From: a bacterium
Lineage (GTDB): Bacteria > Pseudomonadota > Gammaproteobacteria > Burkholderiales > Thiobacillaceae
Direction: 5' to 3'
DNA: 64,000 nucleotides
Assembly: GCA_009772925.1 (NCBI GenBank)
Contig: WOUQ01000013.1
Coordinates: forward strand, 1 to 64,000
Shown here: one piece after another, positions 27,847 to 37,172 of the stretch
Numbering within the stretch: position 1 is the stretch's first letter
How the letters are laid out: each line of letters begins with the position of its first letter
The notes under the pieces: generated by a model
Database searches by the model: none
What the model was told of the DNA's origin: nothing
Seen by the model: the letters and a program-made list of their open reading frames with translations, nothing else
Translations under genes and position numbers: made by a program

Positions 27847-29358
27847 TTAAGGTGGGGAACTCATTTCCGGACCACCTTCCGCAATCGGCTTCGCGACAAT
27901 AACCGCGTCCTGCCCTGGCCCGACAAACCGCCGGACCTCCACGAGTCCAACCGCCGACAACCAGGAATCAACATCAATGTCTTCGAGTGGCAGCTCGAGA
28001 ATGACAAAATCGTATTTATTCTGAGCCAATGCAACACGCAGATGCTCACGATTTTCCCCGGTGAGAGCTGTTCTTATGCCCCACCCCGCATAATAAGCCG
28101 CCCGACCACTTTCGTTATAAATACGCGACGAATAAACAACATTCTTCTCCAACCATTTCCCCGCCTCGGCAAAATGCTCTTTTCCTGGCCGCAGCGTGAC
28201 CACGTTTGCCAGCATGATCAGCAGGGACAGTATGATCATCGGCGCTGCCAGGCGGGGAAACCGCCTTGCCATGAGCCACAGACCCAATGCCGTCAGGGGC
28301 GTCGAAAATACCAGGAGTAGGGCCAGATAACGGCCTGACAGGAACTGTAAATCCACTACGAATACTGCAAGAACCAGGAGATACGCGAAAAATGCCCAAA
28401 GGAAAATCTGACCACGCTCGAGAACCGCCCGCGCTTCTTTCTGCACGATCGAGTAAAGAAAGGGAACAACAAAAACACCCATCTTGGTGACGAATTTCAG
28501 CGGAATGATAGCGAGGGATCCGAAGAACAGAATAATGTGGGCCTGATCCCGCGCGTAAGGGATCAAAGTCTGGGCAATGGCTTCGGCCTTAGCATCGAAA
28601 CGTTCGAAGCTCAAGCGGCCCAGGTCTGCCGCCAGCCTGGTCGACCCCAGATGTCCCGTGACATGCGACACCAACAGCAGGGTCAAACCCAGGAGGGGCA
28701 GTCCTCCGATTTGCAGCACGCGTCGCCCCCGCTCACCCGCTGGCGCGGAGAAAACCTGCCAGAGAATTAATGCGAGGAAGAAGGCCAGAGCTTCGGGGCG
28801 AAATAGTGCCCCGACGATGAGTGCCACCTGAACGGACAGAGCCATTGGCCAACTTGGCCTATCTGCCCAACGCAAAGCCAGCCAGAAGGCGAGCATGATG
28901 AAGAACCAGGCACCATATTCTCGCAACAGTTCATCTCGATAGCCATTTAATCCGGGCAAAGCCAATACGACCAGGCAGGCGTACCACGCGGATTGGGGAT
29001 GGAAACGCGCGGTTGAAGCTACGAGAAGGGCACAGGCTCCGGCCATGAACAAGGCGTTCAGTAGATGGCCACTGGCCTCTAGTCCGAGGCCGGCAAGCTG
29101 TGAAACCCAAGCCATGGCGATGGAGAGAAACGGCCAGGGAAAAACTTTGAGCGCTGCCTCCAGGCCTCCATCCATGAACGCGCGCGCGGTTTCGACATAG
29201 AGCATGCCGTCGCGGTTGAGCGTGCCTTTCTGCAGGGCGATCAGCGACAGCAGTAAGCTGGCGAGAAAAACCGTGCGCGCCGGGCCGAGTGCGCCGAACC
29301 CAGCCTTTAGGCGGGCGAATCCGGAGGCTGAGGCCAGCCGGTCAGCGGTCAAGGCCAT
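27847..29358 (-). CDS. Polytopic membrane glycosyltransferase-like protein (GT-C, PMT/ArnT type)
   Basis: 503 aa with about ten hydrophobic helices. The first periplasmic loop has GTLNRDGMLYVETARAF, where the Asp-containing motif of GT-C enzymes is expected, and YRDELLREYGAWF follows. A ~110-residue C-terminal soluble part (GKEHFAEAGKWLEKN…) is typical. Such proteins move sugars from polyprenyl-phosphate donors on the periplasmic face. Here it could modify lipid A/core or O-chain. Overlaps the upstream GT2 stop by 17 bases. Confidence 0.75.
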   Translation of the reverse strand: MALTADRLASASGFARLKAGFGALGPARTVFLASLLLSLIALQKGTLNRDGMLYVETARAFMDGGLEAALKVFPWPFLSIAMAWVSQLAGLGLEASGHLLNALFMAGACALLVASTARFHPQSAWYACLVVLALPGLNGYRDELLREYGAWFFIMLAFWLALRWADRPSWPMALSVQVALIVGALFRPEALAFFLALILWQVFSAPAGERGRRVLQIGGLPLLGLTLLLVSHVTGHLGSTRLAADLGRLSFERFDAKAEAIAQTLIPYARDQAHIILFFGSLAIIPLKFVTKMGVFVVPFLYSIVQKEARAVLERGQIFLWAFFAYLLVLAVFVVDLQFLSGRYLALLLVFSTPLTALGLWLMARRFPRLAAPMIILSLLIMLANVVTLRPGKEHFAEAGKWLEKNVVYSSRIYNESGRAAYYAGWGIRTALTGENREHLRVALAQNKYDFVILELPLEDIDVDSWLSAVGLVEVRRFVGPGQDAVIVAKPIAEGGPEMSSPP

Positions 29359-30151
29359 CGTCTTCCAGGATGCGCCGGTAATTCAGGCTTTCCAGCTCGC
29401 GCCGCACCCGGCGGCGTTCCGCATCGGTGCCGGTCTTGCGGCCGGAGATTTCCGGGTTGAGGATCATCGTCGCGTGGTTGATGTGGCGCACGTGGCTGCT
29501 CAGACCGTGAATGTCGAGGAATTTCAGCGTGAAGCCTAAATCTTCCAGCTTCCTGTGCAAGACCTTGCCGGCGACGTCGTTCTCGTCGAAGCTAAGCGAA
29601 AAGCGTCGCAGCAACTCGGTGCGATAGAGCGCGCAATGGCTGCGCAGATACAGGTAGTGGTTGTCCTTCTTGCTTGGCCCTCTTTGACGAAAGCGCCGCG
29701 GCAGGCGGGCGCGAAGCGCGCACCAAGCCGGGTCGAGCAGTTTAGCGAGGCGTCGGTACCAGGGCTTGAACTCAAGCTTCCAGCTGCCGACGCCGGCGAC
29801 TTGCGCCTGGCCCTCGATTTCCCCAAGCAGGTAGTCGAGCCAGCGCGGCGAGGTGATGATGGTGTCGGTGTGCATCGACAGCACATAGGGCGCCATCGCT
29901 TGCTCCAGCCCGAGATCGAGGGCGCGCGCGTGTGCCGCCGCGACGCCTTCACCGGGTATCGGTGCGCGCTCGATTAGCGTGATCCACGACAGGCCGCGTA
30001 AATACGCCGTCGAGGCATCCTGCGAACCGTTGTCGATGACGATGACCTGGATGCGTGCCGGATCGGTGTATTTGCGCAGCGAGCGAAGGCAGAACCTAGT
30101 CAGATCGAGTGTCCTGTAGTGCGGCAGCAGGATGGAAACCTGCGCGCTCAC
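29342..30151 (-). CDS. Glycosyltransferase family 2
   Basis: 269 aa. VSILLPHYRTLDLTRFCLRSL and IQVIVIDNGSQDAS begin a GT-A fold; YVLSMHTDTIITSPRWL gives the D-T-D metal site. A basic central region (RARLPRRFRQRGPSKK) is unusual for short GT2 enzymes. Start overlaps the carbamoyltransferase stop by four bases, so these are co-translated. Sugar specificity unknown. Confidence 0.85.
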   Translation of the reverse strand: MSAQVSILLPHYRTLDLTRFCLRSLRKYTDPARIQVIVIDNGSQDASTAYLRGLSWITLIERAPIPGEGVAAAHARALDLGLEQAMAPYVLSMHTDTIITSPRWLDYLLGEIEGQAQVAGVGSWKLEFKPWYRRLAKLLDPAWCALRARLPRRFRQRGPSKKDNHYLYLRSHCALYRTELLRRFSLSFDENDVAGKVLHRKLEDLGFTLKFLDIHGLSSHVRHINHATMILNPEISGRKTGTDAERRRVRRELESLNYRRILEDDGLDR

Positions 30152-31902
30152 GAGCGAACCCCGGCTTTCGTCACGAGGATGTTTTCCATGATCAGATACT
30201 GGAGATCCGACCCGAAGAACATATTCAGCGCATCCGTCGGCGAACAGATCATCGGTTCGCCGCGCCTATTGAGCGAGGTGTTCAGCACCACGCCGTTGCC
30301 GGTGAGCTTTTCCAGTTCCAGCATGAGGTCGTAATAGCGCGGGTTGAACTCGCGCTTCAGCACCTGCGCGCGCGAAGTCCCGTCCTCGTGCACCACTTCC
30401 GGCACGCGCGTCTTCCATGCCTCGGCCACCTCGAAGGTGAAAGTCATGTAGGGCGCCGGATGCGCGGACTGGAGCATTTGCGGCCCCACCGTGTCCAGCA
30501 TGCTCGGGCAGAACGGACGCCAGCGCTCGCGGAACTTGATCTGCTCGTTGATGCGGTCGGCCACCCCGGGCACGCTCGGGCAGCCGAGGATGGAACGGCC
30601 GCCCAGCGCGCGCGGGCCGAATTCCATGCGGCCCTGGAACCAGGCCACCGGCTGGCCATCGGCGAGGATGCGGGCGATGCGTTGCGGCACTTCCTCGTCG
30701 CCGCTCTCGATTTTCTGCCACTGGGGTTTGGCGGGGTGCCGCGCGCAGGCGGCGATGACGTCCTCGTTGCTGTAACGCGGACCCAGATAGACGTGCTCCA
30801 TCTTTTCCACCGGCACGCCGCGCTGCACTGAAACATAGGAGGCCGCGCCGATGGCGGTGCCGGCGTCGCCGGAGGCGGGCTGGACGAACAGTTCCTTGAG
30901 TTCCGGGCGGGCGATGATCTTCTGGTTGAGCTTGACGTTCAGCGCGCCGCCACCGGAGAAGGCGAGCTTGCCGGTCTCGCGCAGGATGTCGCCCAGGTAG
31001 TGGTCCATCATTTGCAGCGCCAGGTCCTCGAACAGCTTCTGCATGCTGGCTGCGTAGTGGATGTAGGGGTCGTCGGCGATGTCGCCTTCGCGCATGGGGC
31101 CCAGCCACTCGATCAGCTTGGGCGAGAAGTAATAGCCCTTGCCCTTTTCCTTGTAGCGGCGAAAGCCGATGACGTTGGCGTAGTCGGTATCGATGACCAG
31201 TTCGCCGTTCTCGAATTTCGCCAGGCGCGACAGGTCGTACTTGTGCGGGTCACCATAGGGCGCCATGCCCATGACCTTGTATTCCCCGTCCAGCATCTCG
31301 AAGCCCAGGTATTCGGTGATGGCGCCGTACAGGCCACCCAGGGAATCCGGGTCGTAGAACTCTTTGATCTTGTGGATGCGGCCGTTCTCGCCGTAGCCGA
31401 AGAACGTGGTGGCGTACTCGCCCTTGCCGTCGATGCCGAGGATCGCGGTCTTTTCCTTGAAGCCGGACAAGTGGTAGCAACTGGAGGCGTGCGCCAGGTG
31501 GTGCTCCACCGGCACGATCTCGGTCTTGCCCACGTCGAAGCCCAACTGTTGCAGGCACCACTGGATGCGCTTGCGGTAGCGGTAGAAACGCCGGTTGCCC
31601 ATGAGGATGGCGTCCAGCGAGCGGTCCGGCGCGTACCAGTAGCGCCGCGCGTAATGCCAGCGCGCGGGGCCGAACAGGCTTATGGGAGCGTAGGGAATCG
31701 CCACCGCGTCCACGTCGGCGGGCTTGATGCCGGCGTATTCCAGGCAGAACTTGGCGGACTCGTAGGGCATGCGGTTCTTCGCGTGCTTGTCGCGCACGAA
31801 GCGCTCCTCCTCGGCCGCGGCCACCAGCTTGCCGTCGATGTACAGCGCGGCGGAAGGGTCGTGCCCGACGGCGCCGGACAGTCCGAGTATGGTCAAGGCC
31901 AC
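30148..31902 (-). CDS. Carbamoyltransferase of the NodU/CmcH type (WapO-like)
   Basis: 584 aa. Uses carbamoyl phosphate and ATP to carbamoylate a sugar hydroxyl. ILGLSGAVGHDPSAALYIDGKL opens the Kae1-like domain; VEHHLAHASSCY carries the metal-binding histidines; SGGGALNVKLNQ and FQGRMEFGPRALGGRSILG belong to the C-terminal half. The GTG at 31902 is chosen: AAAGGA is upstream and residues before it are not conserved. In P. aeruginosa a carbamoyltransferase of similar size in the core cluster modifies HepII; the same job is plausible here because hldE lies next door. Confidence 0.88.
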   Translation of the reverse strand: MALTILGLSGAVGHDPSAALYIDGKLVAAAEEERFVRDKHAKNRMPYESAKFCLEYAGIKPADVDAVAIPYAPISLFGPARWHYARRYWYAPDRSLDAILMGNRRFYRYRKRIQWCLQQLGFDVGKTEIVPVEHHLAHASSCYHLSGFKEKTAILGIDGKGEYATTFFGYGENGRIHKIKEFYDPDSLGGLYGAITEYLGFEMLDGEYKVMGMAPYGDPHKYDLSRLAKFENGELVIDTDYANVIGFRRYKEKGKGYYFSPKLIEWLGPMREGDIADDPYIHYAASMQKLFEDLALQMMDHYLGDILRETGKLAFSGGGALNVKLNQKIIARPELKELFVQPASGDAGTAIGAASYVSVQRGVPVEKMEHVYLGPRYSNEDVIAACARHPAKPQWQKIESGDEEVPQRIARILADGQPVAWFQGRMEFGPRALGGRSILGCPSVPGVADRINEQIKFRERWRPFCPSMLDTVGPQMLQSAHPAPYMTFTFEVAEAWKTRVPEVVHEDGTSRAQVLKREFNPRYYDLMLELEKLTGNGVVLNTSLNRRGEPMICSPTDALNMFFGSDLQYLIMENILVTKAGVRS

Positions 31903-31918
31903 GTTGCGTCCTTTTCGT

Positions 31919-33400
31919 TCATTCGCCCGCGATGCGGTTGAGGATGGTGGTGGAACTGCGCCCTGGCAGGAAGTCAATGAGGGCGACGCGGCCGCCCCAG
32001 CCTTTCACGTCCTGCGCCCCCACCACCTGGTCCTCGGTGTAGTCGCTGCCCTTCACCAGCACGTCCGGGCGCAGCGCGCGGATCAGCTCGATGGGCGTGT
32101 CCTCGTCAAACAGCAGCACCGCGTCCACCGCCTCCAGGGCGGCCAGCACGCGGGCGCGATCGTTCTCGTGGATCACCGGCCGGCTCGGCCCCTTCAGGGC
32201 GCTGACCGAACGGTCGGTGTTGAGGCCGACGATGAGCCGGTCGCCCTGTTTGCGCGCCTGTTCCAGATAGGTCACGTGGCCGGCGTGCAGCAGATCGAAG
32301 CAGCCGTTGGTGAACACCAGCCGCTCACCACGCGCGCGCCAGGCGCGGGCGCGCCGCATGAGGACGTCGGGCTGGCAGATCTTGTCCGCCTGTTCCACCG
32401 CGTCCTCCACCTCGATGGCGTGCAGCAACTCGTCGCGGGCGATAGGCACGGTGCCCACCTGGCCGACGACGATGCCGGCCGCCAGGTTGGCCAGGCCGCA
32501 GGCGGCGGCGGGGGTCAGGCCGGCCACCAGTCCCGCCGCCAGGGTGGCGATGACGGTGTCGCCGGCGCCGGACACGTCGAACACCTGGCGCGCGGTGGCG
32601 GGCAGATGCTCGACGCCCTGGGCGCCGATCAGGGAAATGCCCTCCTCGCCCCGCGTCACGGTCATGAATTCCAGATTCAGCTCGGCGGCCAGGCGGCCGG
32701 CGCCGGCCAGCAGGGCATCGATGTCGCGGGCCGGCACGCCGCAGGCCTCGGCGGCTTCCTTCTTGTTCGGCGTCAGGGTGGTGGCGCCCGCGTACTTCGC
32801 GTAGTCGCGCCCCTTGGGGTCGACCAGCACCGGAATGCCGCGCGCGCGCGCCGCGTCGATCAGCCGCCGGCACAGCTCGCCATCCAGCACACCCTTGGCG
32901 TAGTCGGACAAAATCACCGCCGCCGGGGGGCGCTCGCGCAGCAGACCCAGCACCCGCTCGGCCAGGGCGCCGCGGTCCTCGGCCAGGTAGGGGGTCACCT
33001 CCTCCCGGTCGATGCGCAGCATCTGTTGGTGGCCGCCGATCACCCGGGTCTTGGCGATGGTGGAACGGTTGCCGCTGACTACCAGGCCATGCGCGTCGAT
33101 GCCCGTCTCCGCGCACATGCGCGCCAGGCGCTCGCCGTTGGCGTCGTCGCCTACATAGCCGGCGAGGACCGCGCGCAGACCCAGTCCGGCCAGGTTGGCG
33201 GCGACGTTGGCGGCGCCGCCCATGCGCTCGGTTTCGCGGTGCAGGCGCACCACCGGCACCGGCGCCTCCGGCGAGATCCGCTCGACGTCGCCCCACAGAT
33301 AGCGGTCCAGCATGAGGTCGCCCACCACCAGCACGCGCGGAGGCTCGCCACCGGTGGGCGCGAAGCCGTGACGCACCAGATCGATCAGCGGTCGCGACAT
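31919..33400 (-). CDS. hldE: Bifunctional heptose-7-phosphate kinase / heptose-1-phosphate adenylyltransferase
   Basis: 493 aa, both domains fused. Residues ~1-320 are the PfkB-type kinase (GDLMLDRYLWG, GGAANVAANLA, DVSGAGDTVIATLAAG). Residues ~350-493 are the nucleotidyltransferase (LVFTNGCFDLLHAGHVTYL, VKGSDYTEDQVVGA). It makes ADP-D-glycero-D-manno-heptose for WaaC and WaaF. Sits between gmhA and the carbamoyltransferase in one minus-strand run. Confidence 0.97.
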   Translation of the reverse strand: MSRPLIDLVRHGFAPTGGEPPRVLVVGDLMLDRYLWGDVERISPEAPVPVVRLHRETERMGGAANVAANLAGLGLRAVLAGYVGDDANGERLARMCAETGIDAHGLVVSGNRSTIAKTRVIGGHQQMLRIDREEVTPYLAEDRGALAERVLGLLRERPPAAVILSDYAKGVLDGELCRRLIDAARARGIPVLVDPKGRDYAKYAGATTLTPNKKEAAEACGVPARDIDALLAGAGRLAAELNLEFMTVTRGEEGISLIGAQGVEHLPATARQVFDVSGAGDTVIATLAAGLVAGLTPAAACGLANLAAGIVVGQVGTVPIARDELLHAIEVEDAVEQADKICQPDVLMRRARAWRARGERLVFTNGCFDLLHAGHVTYLEQARKQGDRLIVGLNTDRSVSALKGPSRPVIHENDRARVLAALEAVDAVLLFDEDTPIELIRALRPDVLVKGSDYTEDQVVGAQDVKGWGGRVALIDFLPGRSSTTILNRIAGE

Positions 33401-33401
33401 C

Positions 33402-33968
33402 TCAGGCCCCGACCTCCACCAGTTCGCACAGGATGTGTCCGATCAGGATGTGCGCCTCCTGGATGCGCGCGGTCTCCGCCGAGGGGGCCAGCAGGACCAG
33501 GTCGCACAGGCCCATCAGGGCGCCGCCGCTACCGCCCAGCAGGCCCATGCTGCGCACCCCCGCCCGGCGACCCGCCTCGATGGCGGCGATCACGTTGCGA
33601 CTGTTGCCCGAGGTGGAAATGCCGACGAGCACGTCTCCCGGCCTGCACAGGGCCTCGACCTGCCGGGCGAACACATGGTCGAAGCCGTAATCGTTGCCCA
33701 CCGAGGTGAGGATGGAACTGTCGGTGGTCAGGGCGATGGCCGCCAGCCCCTTGCGCTCGCGCTTGAAGCGGCCGACCAGTTCGGCGGCGATGTGCTGGCT
33801 GTCGGCGGCGCTGCCGCCGTTGCCCATGAGGAACACGGTGCCGCCCGCGGCCAGGCATTGGCGCAGCAGCTCCGCCGCCTCGGCGATGCGCGGCTTCAGC
33901 GGCGCCAGCGCGGCGATGGTGGCCTGATGATCGGCGATGCAGCGGTCGATGACGTCGGTGTGGGTCAT
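33402..33968 (-). CDS. gmhA: Phosphoheptose isomerase
   Basis: 188 aa, single SIS domain. Converts sedoheptulose 7-phosphate to heptose 7-phosphate, the first step of ADP-heptose synthesis. [33 protein letters not shown] and [14 protein letters not shown] are the typical phosphosugar-binding loops; [17 protein letters not shown] is the C-terminal helix. Directly precedes hldE (one-base gap). Confidence 0.96.
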   Translation of the reverse strand: MTHTDVIDRCIADHQATIAALAPLKPRIAEAAELLRQCLAAGGTVFLMGNGGSAADSQHIAAELVGRFKRERKGLAAIALTTDSSILTSVGNDYGFDHVFARQVEALCRPGDVLVGISTSGNSRNVIAAIEAGRRAGVRSMGLLGGSGGALMGLCDLVLLAPSAETARIQEAHILIGHILCELVEVGA

Positions 33969-33975
33969 GCGCGCC

Positions 33976-34959
33976 TCAGCAATACGGATCGTCCTTCAAT
34001 AGGTAGCCGCTCACATAGTCGTGCACGCCGTCCTCCAGCTCGGTGAAGGGCTTGTCGTAGCCGGCGGCGCGCAGCTTGGCCATGTCGGCCTGGGTAAAGT
34101 ACTGATACTTGCCGCGCAGGTCCTCGGGCATGTCGATGAACTCGATGGCCGGCTCCAGGCCCATGCTCCGCTGGGTGGCGCGGGCCAGATCGAGGAAGGC
34201 GCGGGCCTTGCCGGTGCCGATGTTGTAGAGGCCCGAGGCAGGCCGGCGCTCGACGAAATGCACCAGCACCGCCGCCGCGTCCTTCACGTAGACGAAGTCG
34301 CGCATCTGCATGCCGTCGGCGTAGTCCGGCCGATGGCTGCGGAACAGCTTCATGCCGCCGCTGGCGCGAGTCTGGTTGAAGGTGTGGTAGACCACGCTGG
34401 CCATGCGTCCCTTGTGGTACTCGTTGGGGCCATACACGTTGAAGAACTTGAAGCCGTACCAGAACGGCGGCGTCGGCTTGCCCTCGCGCGCCTGGCGCAG
34501 CGCCCAGCGGTCGAAGAACTGCTTGGAGAAACCGTAGCCGTTGAGCGGGCGCAGGGCATCGTTGTCATGGCTGTCCACGTAGCCCAGCTCGCCGCCGCCG
34601 TAGGTCGCCGCAGAGCTGGCGTAGAGATAGGCCACGCCCTTGTCGGCGCACCACTGCCAGAGCCGCTGGCTGTAACGGATGTTGGTCTCCAGCAAGAGGC
34701 CGAAATCACGCTCGGTGGTGGCGCTGATGGCGCCCATGTGAATCACCGCTTCGACCTTCAGGTTCGGTCGGGCCTCCAGCCAGGGGAACAGCTCATCCTT
34801 GTCGAGGTACTCGACGATGTCGCGCCGGCAGTAGTTCTGCCACTGATCCGCCTCCAGGATGCGGTCGACCAGGACGAGGTCGTCGCGTTGGCTGTGCGCG
34901 TTGAAATGCCAGGCGATCATGCTGCCGATCATGCCTGCGCCACCGGTGATGATGATCAT
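33976..34959 (-). CDS. hldD: ADP-L-glycero-D-manno-heptose 6-epimerase
   Basis: 327 aa. Extended SDR that epimerises ADP-D,D-heptose to the L,D form. N-terminal [20 protein letters not shown] binds NAD(P); [13 protein letters not shown] gives the Ser/Thr and [12 protein letters not shown] the Tyr-x-x-x-Lys-type pair; [19 protein letters not shown] sequence [20 protein letters not shown] is characteristic. First gene of the run hldD-gmhA-hldE. Confidence 0.96.
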   Translation of the reverse strand: MIIITGGAGMIGSMIAWHFNAHSQRDDLVLVDRILEADQWQNYCRRDIVEYLDKDELFPWLEARPNLKVEAVIHMGAISATTERDFGLLLETNIRYSQRLWQWCADKGVAYLYASSAATYGGGELGYVDSHDNDALRPLNGYGFSKQFFDRWALRQAREGKPTPPFWYGFKFFNVYGPNEYHKGRMASVVYHTFNQTRASGGMKLFRSHRPDYADGMQMRDFVYVKDAAAVLVHFVERRPASGLYNIGTGKARAFLDLARATQRSMGLEPAIEFIDMPEDLRGKYQYFTQADMAKLRAAGYDKPFTELEDGVHDYVSGYLLKDDPYC

Positions 34960-35028
34960 GGCGAACCGAAAATGAACTGTGGGTGCGTCATTGTAGGGAT
35001 TAGCCCAACCAAATCAAAAACCTTCCGT

Positions 35029-35045
35029 TTTAAGCTTGATTTAAG
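35029..35045 (+). promoter_or_regulatory. TTTAAG-N5-TTTAAG direct repeat (PmrA/QseB-type box)
   Basis: TTTAAG at 35029-35034 and 35040-35045, five bases apart (11-bp period), 45 bases before the first gene of the cluster. PmrA- and QseB-type OmpR-family regulators bind half-sites of the CTTAA/TTTAAG kind with this spacing. A GCCTTGC…GCAAGGC inverted repeat lies between the box and the start codon. Confidence 0.5.
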
Positions 35046-35089
35046 GGCCGAGCCCTAGCCTTGCGGCAACATCATTGCAAGGCTCAGAC

Positions 35090-35692
35090 ATGGCCAACGC
35101 CCTCCGATCCGTTCTCTCCCCCTCGCGCAAACAGCTCAACGTCGTCCACACGGTCGCCGGCGCACCGCGCCGGGAGGAGGCTGAATCCTTCATCCGCGCC
35201 ACATTCGCCAGCCATTACAACGCCGAAGTTCCGTCCTTCGCGCCCAACCTGATGCTGATGGAGGACGCCGGCCGCATCGTCGCCGCCACCGGCTGGCGCT
35301 GCGCGGGCAGCGAGCCGCTCTATCTGGAAAACTACCTGGACACCCCCATCGAGGCGGCCATGGCCAGGCTGGCGGGGCAGCCGGTGCGACGCGAACACAT
35401 CGTGGAAGTCGGCAACCTGGCCACGGCCAGGCCGGGCGCCAGCCTCGACCTGATTCTCACCCTGGCCCGCCATCTCGACCAACTGGGCTACAAGTGGGTG
35501 GTGTTCACCGCCACCAGCACCCTGGTGGGGATATTCTCCCGCCTGCGCCTGCCGCTGCTGGCCCTGGCCCACGCCAACCCGTCCCGGCTGGGAGGCGACG
35601 CCGACGCCTGGGGCAGCTACTACGAAACCGAGCCGATCGTGGTGGCCGGCAAGATCCGCATCGCCCTGGAATGCGCCGCGCGCCATGAATAA
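35090..35692 (+). CDS. Thermostable-hemolysin-family (GNAT-like) protein
   Basis: 200 aa. Resembles the thermostable hemolysin domain family (PF12261), thought to share the acyltransferase (GNAT/autoinducer-synthase) fold: FIRATFASHYNAEVPSFAPNLM, YLENYLDTPIE, REHIVEVGNLATARPGASL, and WVVFTATSTLVGIFSRL. Despite the family name there is no signal peptide, so a cytoplasmic acyl-transfer role is more likely than pore formation. Start is the ATG after ...GGCTCAGAC; an in-frame ATG lies 15 bases upstream. Overlaps the ligase gene by eight bases and heads a tight five-gene run. Confidence 0.75.
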   Translation: MANALRSVLSPSRKQLNVVHTVAGAPRREEAESFIRATFASHYNAEVPSFAPNLMLMEDAGRIVAATGWRCAGSEPLYLENYLDTPIEAAMARLAGQPVRREHIVEVGNLATARPGASLDLILTLARHLDQLGYKWVVFTATSTLVGIFSRLRLPLLALAHANPSRLGGDADAWGSYYETEPIVVAGKIRIALECAARHE

Positions 35693-37172
35693 TCCCTTGT
35701 TGCGCGCGCTGGCACTGCAGTCGCCCCATGCCGTGCTGCTCAGCGGCGCGGACGGAGACTGGCGCACGGCGGACATCCTGGCCCAGGTGGAAACCCTGTC
35801 CTCCCGGTTGGCAGGATGCCGGGTGCTCGCCGTGCTGGCCGACAACGGCCCGGCCTGGGTGATGGCCGATCTGGCTGCGATGCATGCGGGCAAGGTCCAT
35901 CTGCCGCTGCCCGGTTTCTTCAGCCCGGAGCAGATGGCCCATGCCCTGGCGCGGACGGCCGCCGATGCGGTGCTGACCGATCAACCGGAGCGCATCGGCG
36001 CCCTGGATCTGGGTTTCAGCATCACGGATCGCTGGATGGGTATGACCCTGATGCGGCGTGTCGTGGCACCGGTGGCCATCCCTGCCGGCACCGCCAAGAT
36101 CTCCTTCACCTCCGGCAGCACGGGCGCCCCCAAGGGCGTCTGCCTGAGCGCCGAAGGCCTGCACGACACCGCCGGCGCCGTGCTGGATCGGCTTGCCGAC
36201 CTGCCCATCCAGAGGCACCTGGCGGTCCTGCCTCTGGCCTTGCTGCTGGAGAATGTCGCCGGCGTGTACACCCCCCTGTTGCGCGGCGCCGCCGTCCATC
36301 TGCCACCGCTGCAACAACTGGGCTGGCACGGCATGGCGGGCTTCGATCCGGCGGCCCTGCACGCGACCGCGGAGGCCGCGCGGCCGGACAGCCTGATTCT
36401 GGTGCCCGAACTGCTCAAGGCCTGGACTTTGTATCTGGCCAAGACGGCCAAGCGTCCACCGGTCAGTCTGGACTACGTGGCGGTGGGCGGTGCCCGTGTC
36501 GACCCTGCCCTTCTGCAAGGCGCCCGCGCGTTCGGCCTGCCCGCCTACCAGGGTTACGGTCTGACCGAATGCGGGTCGGTGGTCAGCCTCAATCGGCCCG
36601 GCGATGACCGGCCCGGCGTGGGGCGTCCTCTGGAGCATGCCCGAGTCCGCATCGACGGCGGCGAGGTCCGGGTTCAGGCCAGGGCCTTTCTCGGCTATCT
36701 CGACGGCCAGCGACCGCTCAATGACAGCGAGGGTTCGGTGGAATTCGCCACCGGCGACCTGGGGGATTTCGACGCGCAAGGTCATCTCAGGCTGGCGGGA
36801 CGGCGGAAAAACCTCCTGATCAGTTCCTTCGGCCGCAACCTCTCGCCGGAATGGGTCGAGTCCACCCTGCTGGCTCAGCCCGCCATCGGCCAGGTCGTGG
36901 TGGCGGGAGACGCCCGGCCTTATCTGAGCGCCATCCTGGCGCCCGCGCCAGGGGCCCGCCCGGAGGACATCGCCAGCGCTGTCGACGCCGCCAATGCGGG
37001 TTTACCGGACTACGCGCGCATCGGCGCCTGGCTCAGCGTGCCGCCCTTCAATCCCCGGAACGGCCTGGCCACCGGCAACGGCCGTCCGGTACGGGCCGCG
37101 ATTCTCGATCGTTTCGCCGCGGAACTCGCGGCGCTGTATGACAACAAGGAACCCACCAATGCCGTTCTATGA
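35685..37172 (+). CDS. AMP-forming acyl/aryl ligase (ANL superfamily)
   Basis: 495 aa. Activates a carboxylic acid as an acyl-adenylate, then transfers it to CoA, a carrier or an amine. Motifs: ISFTSGSTGAPKGVCLS (P-loop, ~138-155), YQGYGLTECGSVVSLN, FATGDLGDFDAQGHLRLAGRRKN. It is shorter than typical acyl-CoA ligases at the N-terminus. Substrate not deducible; the neighbours suggest a fatty or amino acid. Followed by the diiron-oxidase-like gene with overlapping ends. Confidence 0.85.
   Translation: MNNPLLRALALQSPHAVLLSGADGDWRTADILAQVETLSSRLAGCRVLAVLADNGPAWVMADLAAMHAGKVHLPLPGFFSPEQMAHALARTAADAVLTDQPERIGALDLGFSITDRWMGMTLMRRVVAPVAIPAGTAKISFTSGSTGAPKGVCLSAEGLHDTAGAVLDRLADLPIQRHLAVLPLALLLENVAGVYTPLLRGAAVHLPPLQQLGWHGMAGFDPAALHATAEAARPDSLILVPELLKAWTLYLAKTAKRPPVSLDYVAVGGARVDPALLQGARAFGLPAYQGYGLTECGSVVSLNRPGDDRPGVGRPLEHARVRIDGGEVRVQARAFLGYLDGQRPLNDSEGSVEFATGDLGDFDAQGHLRLAGRRKNLLISSFGRNLSPEWVESTLLAQPAIGQVVVAGDARPYLSAILAPAPGARPEDIASAVDAANAGLPDYARIGAWLSVPPFNPRNGLATGNGRPVRAAILDRFAAELAALYDNKEPTNAVL

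Noticed and set aside
35090..35692. Toxin/pore-forming hemolysin assignment
   Set aside because: The family name comes from an old assay; there is no secretion signal, and the neighbours are metabolic enzymes. A GNAT-like acyl-transfer role is more plausible.
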